Shown here: piece by piece, positions 5,548-8,875 of the stretch
Position numbering within the stretch: position 1 is the first letter of the stretch
Layout of the letters: each line of letters starts with the position of its first letter
Assembly (NCBI GenBank): GCA_030430725.1
Contig: JAUIKP010000111.1
Span: 1 to 8,875 of the forward strand
Length of the DNA stretch: 8,875 bases
From: Nitrospiria bacterium
Lineage (GTDB): Bacteria; Nitrospirota; Nitrospiria; Nitrospirales; UBA8639
Direction of reading: 5' to 3'
Translations under genes and position numbers: made by a program
Notes under the pieces: model-generated
Seen by the model: only the letters and a program-made list of their open reading frames with translations
The model's database searches: none
Told to the model about the DNA's origin: nothing

Positions 5548-6657
5548 ATGGGTAAAATTTGTATTCTTGGAGGCGGGAAAATAGGGTCCCTGATTGCCAC
5601 GTTATTGGTTGAGTGTGGAGATTTCGAAATATGTCTGGGAGACGTGGATCCGGAAGTGGTCGCCCGGTTAAAGAAGGATATCGGCCCTAACCACTTTCAG
5701 GCGTCGCTTGTCGATGTGCAGGATTCAAAAGCGCTGGGCCGATTTATTGAATCAGTCGAACCGGACGGAATTATTTCCAGCCTTCCATATTATTGTAATC
5801 TAGTCCTTGGGGAGATGGCGCGCTCGTGCGGCGCCCATTATTTTGATTTAACTGAAGATGTAACAGTCACCAAAGGCATCAGGGAGATCAGTGAGGGCGC
5901 CCCGAGGGCTTTTGTGCCCCAATGTGGGTTGGCGCCGGGATTTATCAGCATCGTCGCGCATGAACTCATGACCCGGTTTGATACCGTCGATATGGTGAAA
6001 ATGCGGGTCGGGGCGTTACCGGTGAATCCCAGCAATGTGTTGAAATATTCGCTGACGTGGTCGACGGACGGTTTGATTAATGAATACGGCAATACGTGCT
6101 ATGGCATTGAGAATAGACAGGAAGTGCCGTTGCTGCCCCTCGAAGGATATGAAACCATTTCCATCGATGGTCTGTTATACGAGGCCTTTAACACCTCCGG
6201 TGGACTAGGGACGTTGGCTGATACGTTTGCGGGCAAGGTCCGGACCATGAATTATAAGACCCTGCGCTATCCCGGCCATTGTGAAAAAATACATCTGTTG
6301 ATGAATGATCTTAAACTCAATGATGACCGAGAGACCTTAAAGCGTATTTTGGAAAAGGCCGTGCCGAAGACTTTGCAGGATGTGGTCCTAATCTATACGT
6401 CGGTGACAGGTCTTCGAAAAGGAGAACTGTATGAAGAGAATTTTGTACAGAAAATCTACCCACAGACGATTGCCGGTAAATTGTGGTCTGCAATTCAGGT
6501 GACGACGGCAGCTGGGATGTGCAGTGTGGTCGACCTGGTCTTTGAGCGTTCCGGGACGTATCGGGGGTTTGTGACCCAAGAGACGTTTGATTTGTCCTCA
6601 ATCCTGGAAAACCGGTTCGGGCGGTATTTTCAACCGGATGATTCATGTTCGGCATGA
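5548..6657 (+). CDS. Lysine 6-dehydrogenase / saccharopine dehydrogenase family oxidoreductase
   Basis: The product has 369 residues, and the start is supported by AAAGGG seven bases upstream. The N-terminus is a Rossmann fold: GGGKIG (8-13) is the dinucleotide loop, and acidic Asp32/Asp34 at the end of the second strand (LGDVD) favour NAD over NADP. The family core follows: CGLAPG (125-130), TSGG (215-218) and YKTLRYPGH (235-243). The C-terminal GFVTQETFDLSSILENRFG is typical of saccharopine-dehydrogenase-like proteins. The length and the GLAPG, TSGG and TIRY-GH pattern resemble bacterial L-lysine 6-dehydrogenase, which deaminates lysine to 2-aminoadipate-6-semialdehyde. Saccharopine cleavage would yield the same semialdehyde. 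The ALDH7 gene 30 nt downstream uses exactly that product, which supports either reading. The protein has no signal peptide and is probably cytoplasmic. The exact substrate is unproven. Confidence 0.85.
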   Translation: MGKICILGGGKIGSLIATLLVECGDFEICLGDVDPEVVARLKKDIGPNHFQASLVDVQDSKALGRFIESVEPDGIISSLPYYCNLVLGEMARSCGAHYFDLTEDVTVTKGIREISEGAPRAFVPQCGLAPGFISIVAHELMTRFDTVDMVKMRVGALPVNPSNVLKYSLTWSTDGLINEYGNTCYGIENRQEVPLLPLEGYETISIDGLLYEAFNTSGGLGTLADTFAGKVRTMNYKTLRYPGHCEKIHLLMNDLKLNDDRETLKRILEKAVPKTLQDVVLIYTSVTGLRKGELYEENFVQKIYPQTIAGKLWSAIQVTTAAGMCSVVDLVFERSGTYRGFVTQETFDLSSILENRFGRYFQPDDSCSA

Positions 6658-6687
6658 GTTTATGGTGTGTTAAAGGAAATGGAGCGT

Positions 6688-8211
6688 ATGATGGATGTCT
6701 TCCATGAATTGGGGTTAAAAACGGTGCATGCCGGTGCTTGCACCGGCCAGGGGCATTGGTTGTCAACGACACCAGAGGATCTGCTGGATTCTGTGAATCC
6801 CGCGACGGGACAGGTTCTGGCTCAAGTAAACCGGTGTTCGATGGCGGATTACGACGCCCTGGTTCAGGAATCGCAACGGGCTTTTCGGGAGTGGCGGCAG
6901 GTCCCCCCTCCGAAACGCGGGGAGGTGGTTCGGTTAATCGGTGACGCCCTGCGCGCGAAAAAAAATGCGCTGGGTTCCCTGGTGTCGATGGAGGTAGGAA
7001 AAATCAAGGCCGAGGGCGACGGGGAAGTTCAGGAGATGATCGATATGGCGGATTTTGCGGTGGGTCAATCCCGCATGCTGTATGGATTGTCCATGCACTC
7101 AGAACGGCCACAACATCGGATGTACGAACAGTGGCATCCACTCGGAGTAGTGGGGGTGATCACGGCCTTTAACTTCCCGGTTGCCGTGTGGGCGTGGAAT
7201 GCGTTTCTGGCCGCCATCGCTGGGGATACGGTGGTGTGGAAACCTTCCCCCAAGGCCGCTCTCTGTGCTCTAGCCGTACAGCATATCTGTAACCAGGTGA
7301 TGGCGGAACAAGGTGTTCCAGGAATTTTCTCCGTGTTTATTACGGATCAGAATGAATTGGCGCAGACGATGGTGGCGGATGAACGCTTGCCATTGATTTC
7401 GTTTACCGGTTCTGTGCCGGTGGGGAAAAAGGTCGCAAAAGTCGTGGCACAACGGTTAGGGCGCAGCCTACTGGAGCTTAGCGGGAACAATGCCGTGATT
7501 GTCGATGAAACGGCTGACTTGAATCTGGCCATTCCTGCCATTGTCTTTGGGGCTGTTGGCACTGCCGGGCAGCGATGCACCACAACCCGCCGGTTATTTG
7601 TGCAGGAATCACGGTATGAGGAGGTCGTGCAAGGGCTGATTCGTGCCTATCGACAAGTCCGGGTGGGTAATCCGCTGGACGAAGGGGTGTTGATGGGGCC
7701 GCTGATCGATGAGCGGGCCTTGGAAGAATTTCGTATTGCTCTTGAGGAAGTCGTGCAGGATGGTGGCCGGATTCTCTTTGGCGGGAGTATGATCGAGGGC
7801 CCCGGGTTTTTTGTCGAGCCTACCATTGTACGTGCTGAGAACCCGTGGAAGGTGGTGCAGCGGGAAACCTTTTCGCCGATTTTGTATATCATGCCTTATG
7901 ACACCCTGGATGACGCGATTGCCCTTCAAAATCAAGCGCCGCAAGGCCTGTCATCTTCACTGTTTACCCTACATGTTCGGCATGCCGAGCAGTTTTTGTC
8001 CGGGCAAGGCAGCGACTGTGGGATTGCGAATGTGAATATCGGCACGTCGGGGGCGGAGATTGGCGGCGCTTTTGGCGGGGAGAAAGAAACAGGCGGGGGG
8101 CGAGAGGCCGGTTCCGATGCATGGAAAACGTATATGCGTCGGCAAACTAATACGATCAATTGGGGCACGGAATTGCCATTGGCGCAAGGGATCGTATTTT
8201 CCATGGACTAA
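6688..8211 (+). CDS. amaB: 2-aminoadipate-6-semialdehyde dehydrogenase (ALDH7 / antiquitin family)
   Basis: The product has 507 residues, close to the 511 of human ALDH7A1. It oxidises 2-aminoadipate-6-semialdehyde (or its cyclic form, piperideine-6-carboxylate) to 2-aminoadipate with NAD(P)+ in lysine breakdown. Visible family marks are [14 protein letters not shown] near 157-170, the general-base Glu263 in LLELSGNNA, the catalytic Cys297 in [12 protein letters not shown], and the C-terminal [31 protein letters not shown] and LPLAQGI block. The antiquitin substrate determinants, human Glu121 (VQE) and Arg301 (just before the Cys), are conserved as Glu116 and Arg296. The start was chosen at ATG 6688, behind AAAGGAAATGGAG; ATG 6691 has a better-spaced GGAG, and GTG 6667 has no ribosome binding site. 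It is the second gene of the operon. Confidence 0.95.
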   Translation: MMDVFHELGLKTVHAGACTGQGHWLSTTPEDLLDSVNPATGQVLAQVNRCSMADYDALVQESQRAFREWRQVPPPKRGEVVRLIGDALRAKKNALGSLVSMEVGKIKAEGDGEVQEMIDMADFAVGQSRMLYGLSMHSERPQHRMYEQWHPLGVVGVITAFNFPVAVWAWNAFLAAIAGDTVVWKPSPKAALCALAVQHICNQVMAEQGVPGIFSVFITDQNELAQTMVADERLPLISFTGSVPVGKKVAKVVAQRLGRSLLELSGNNAVIVDETADLNLAIPAIVFGAVGTAGQRCTTTRRLFVQESRYEEVVQGLIRAYRQVRVGNPLDEGVLMGPLIDERALEEFRIALEEVVQDGGRILFGGSMIEGPGFFVEPTIVRAENPWKVVQRETFSPILYIMPYDTLDDAIALQNQAPQGLSSSLFTLHVRHAEQFLSGQGSDCGIANVNIGTSGAEIGGAFGGEKETGGGREAGSDAWKTYMRRQTNTINWGTELPLAQGIVFSMD

Positions 8212-8225
8212 CTGGGGGGAATACT

Positions 8226-8822
8226 ATGAAGCAGGGGATGGAGCTCGAGCAGGTCATCATGCGTTACATTGAGGACTATATCTCCAGAAATCATGCGGCC
8301 GCCATAATAAGCCAGGCCTTGGATGAGATAGGCCTTGGGTTGTTTCCGGTGGTCGATCATATCACGATACGCACAGGGGCAATCGATGCACGCGCTGAGG
8401 AATTTTTGTTGTTGGGCTATGCCTATGCTGAAACGCTGGAGTATGACGATTGGTGGGCCAAAGTCTATCGGGCCCCAGGATGTCCCGCGTTATTTGTGGA
8501 TCAGGCGTATGAGGGTGAACGGGGAAAAACAAGTATTATCCCCGCATGGGTGAAGCATTTTGGGGATCGGACTCTACACCATATTGCGCTACGGGTGGCG
8601 GATATCGAAACCAGCATTCACCGGTTGACTGCCAAAGGGGTTATGTTTGCCGGACAGATTGTGGGCGAACGGGGAGGAGATTTACGGCAGATTTTTACGG
8701 TTCCCGAGCAAGTCAATGGACGGGCATTCTCCGTTCTCGAACTTGCCGAGCGGCATAGGGGCTTCCAGGGCTTTTCCCCACCACACGCGAATAGTCTGAT
8801 GCAATCAACGGTACTCCGGTAA
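8226..8822 (+). CDS. VOC-superfamily (glyoxalase/HPPD-like) putative metal-dependent dioxygenase
   Basis: The product has 198 residues. The start ATG 8226 follows GGGGGGAATACT and lies 14 nt after the ALDH stop. An upstream in-frame start at 8160 would overlap the ALDH gene and is less likely. Two beta-alpha-beta halves are visible. VDHITIR (43-49) and TLHHIALRVAD (117-126) supply histidines (His45 and His118/119), and LRQIFT...FSVLELAER (153-175) supplies Glu172, the usual 2-His-1-carboxylate metal site. The QIFT-E-R-GF C-terminal pattern recalls 4-hydroxyphenylpyruvate dioxygenase. The H-x3-R spacing at His45/Arg49 also resembles the metal and substrate pair recalled for 2-oxoadipate dioxygenase/decarboxylase (HglS), although HglS is more than twice as long. 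Context suggests a later step of lysine catabolism. The substrate is unknown, and an isomerase or glyoxalase role remains possible. Confidence 0.8.
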   Translation: MKQGMELEQVIMRYIEDYISRNHAAAIISQALDEIGLGLFPVVDHITIRTGAIDARAEEFLLLGYAYAETLEYDDWWAKVYRAPGCPALFVDQAYEGERGKTSIIPAWVKHFGDRTLHHIALRVADIETSIHRLTAKGVMFAGQIVGERGGDLRQIFTVPEQVNGRAFSVLELAERHRGFQGFSPPHANSLMQSTVLR

Positions 8823-8840
8823 ATATTGGAGGAAATTGGA

Positions 8841-8875
8841 ATGATCGGGCAGGCTATGCGTCGGCTGCTTCAAGA
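8841..8875 (+). CDS. Start of a fourth operon gene (truncated by the window edge)
   Basis: ATG at 8841 is preceded by a strong GGAGGA with a 7-nt spacer, 18 nt after the previous stop. The visible residues are MIGQAMRRLLQ, and the frame is open to the edge. This is too short to assign. The pathway would need a 2-aminoadipate aminotransferase or another lysine-degradation step, but nothing visible confirms this. Confidence 0.6.
   Translation, partial: MIGQAMRRLLQ

Overview
The window looks like a chromosomal segment from a Gram-negative bacterium of roughly balanced GC. Asp-Gly-rich FG-GAP proteins with repeated 'WLMNG' units next to a lysine-catabolism operon would fit Nitrospirota, but this is an impression; the sequence alone does not fix the taxon. 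No mobile element, CRISPR array, rRNA or tRNA was found.

The left half (1-4450) carries two tandem, paralogous genes on the minus strand for exported repeat proteins. The first (start 1987, running off the left edge) has a signal peptide, a fibronectin-III-like domain, three Ig-like repeats, a malectin-like carbohydrate-binding domain and the start of an FG-GAP/VCBS Ca-binding repeat region. It is open for 662 codons with no stop in the window. The second (4304-3063) has a signal peptide, an FnIII domain and six FG-GAP-type repeats. Each gene is preceded by a homologous 5' leader. The leader of the first folds convincingly as a GEMM-I / cyclic-di-GMP-I riboswitch aptamer. The leader of the second is a diverged copy that keeps the ligand-contacting positions but has a weakened P2 helix and no GNRA loop. 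The two genes are therefore probably surface, matrix or adhesion proteins under second-messenger control.

The roughly 900 bp between the two genes hold no convincing protein gene. Positions 2339-2563 contain nested inverted repeats that assemble into a three-way-junction fold with flanking hairpins, a candidate unrecognised structured RNA. The 1.1 kb between the second leader and the rightward operon (4450-5547) has no convincing gene, only a few dyads and a possible promoter near its right end.

The right half (5548-8875) is a tightly spaced plus-strand operon (gaps of 30, 14 and 18 nt). It encodes a lysine 6-dehydrogenase/saccharopine-dehydrogenase-family oxidoreductase, an ALDH7 (antiquitin-type) 2-aminoadipate-6-semialdehyde dehydrogenase, a 198-residue VOC-fold protein with an apparent His/His/Glu metal site, and the first 11 codons of a fourth gene. 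Together they suggest lysine -> 2-aminoadipate-6-semialdehyde -> 2-aminoadipate. The small VOC protein is a plausible but unproven compact counterpart of the 2-oxoadipate dioxygenase/decarboxylase (HglS) that acts later in the route.
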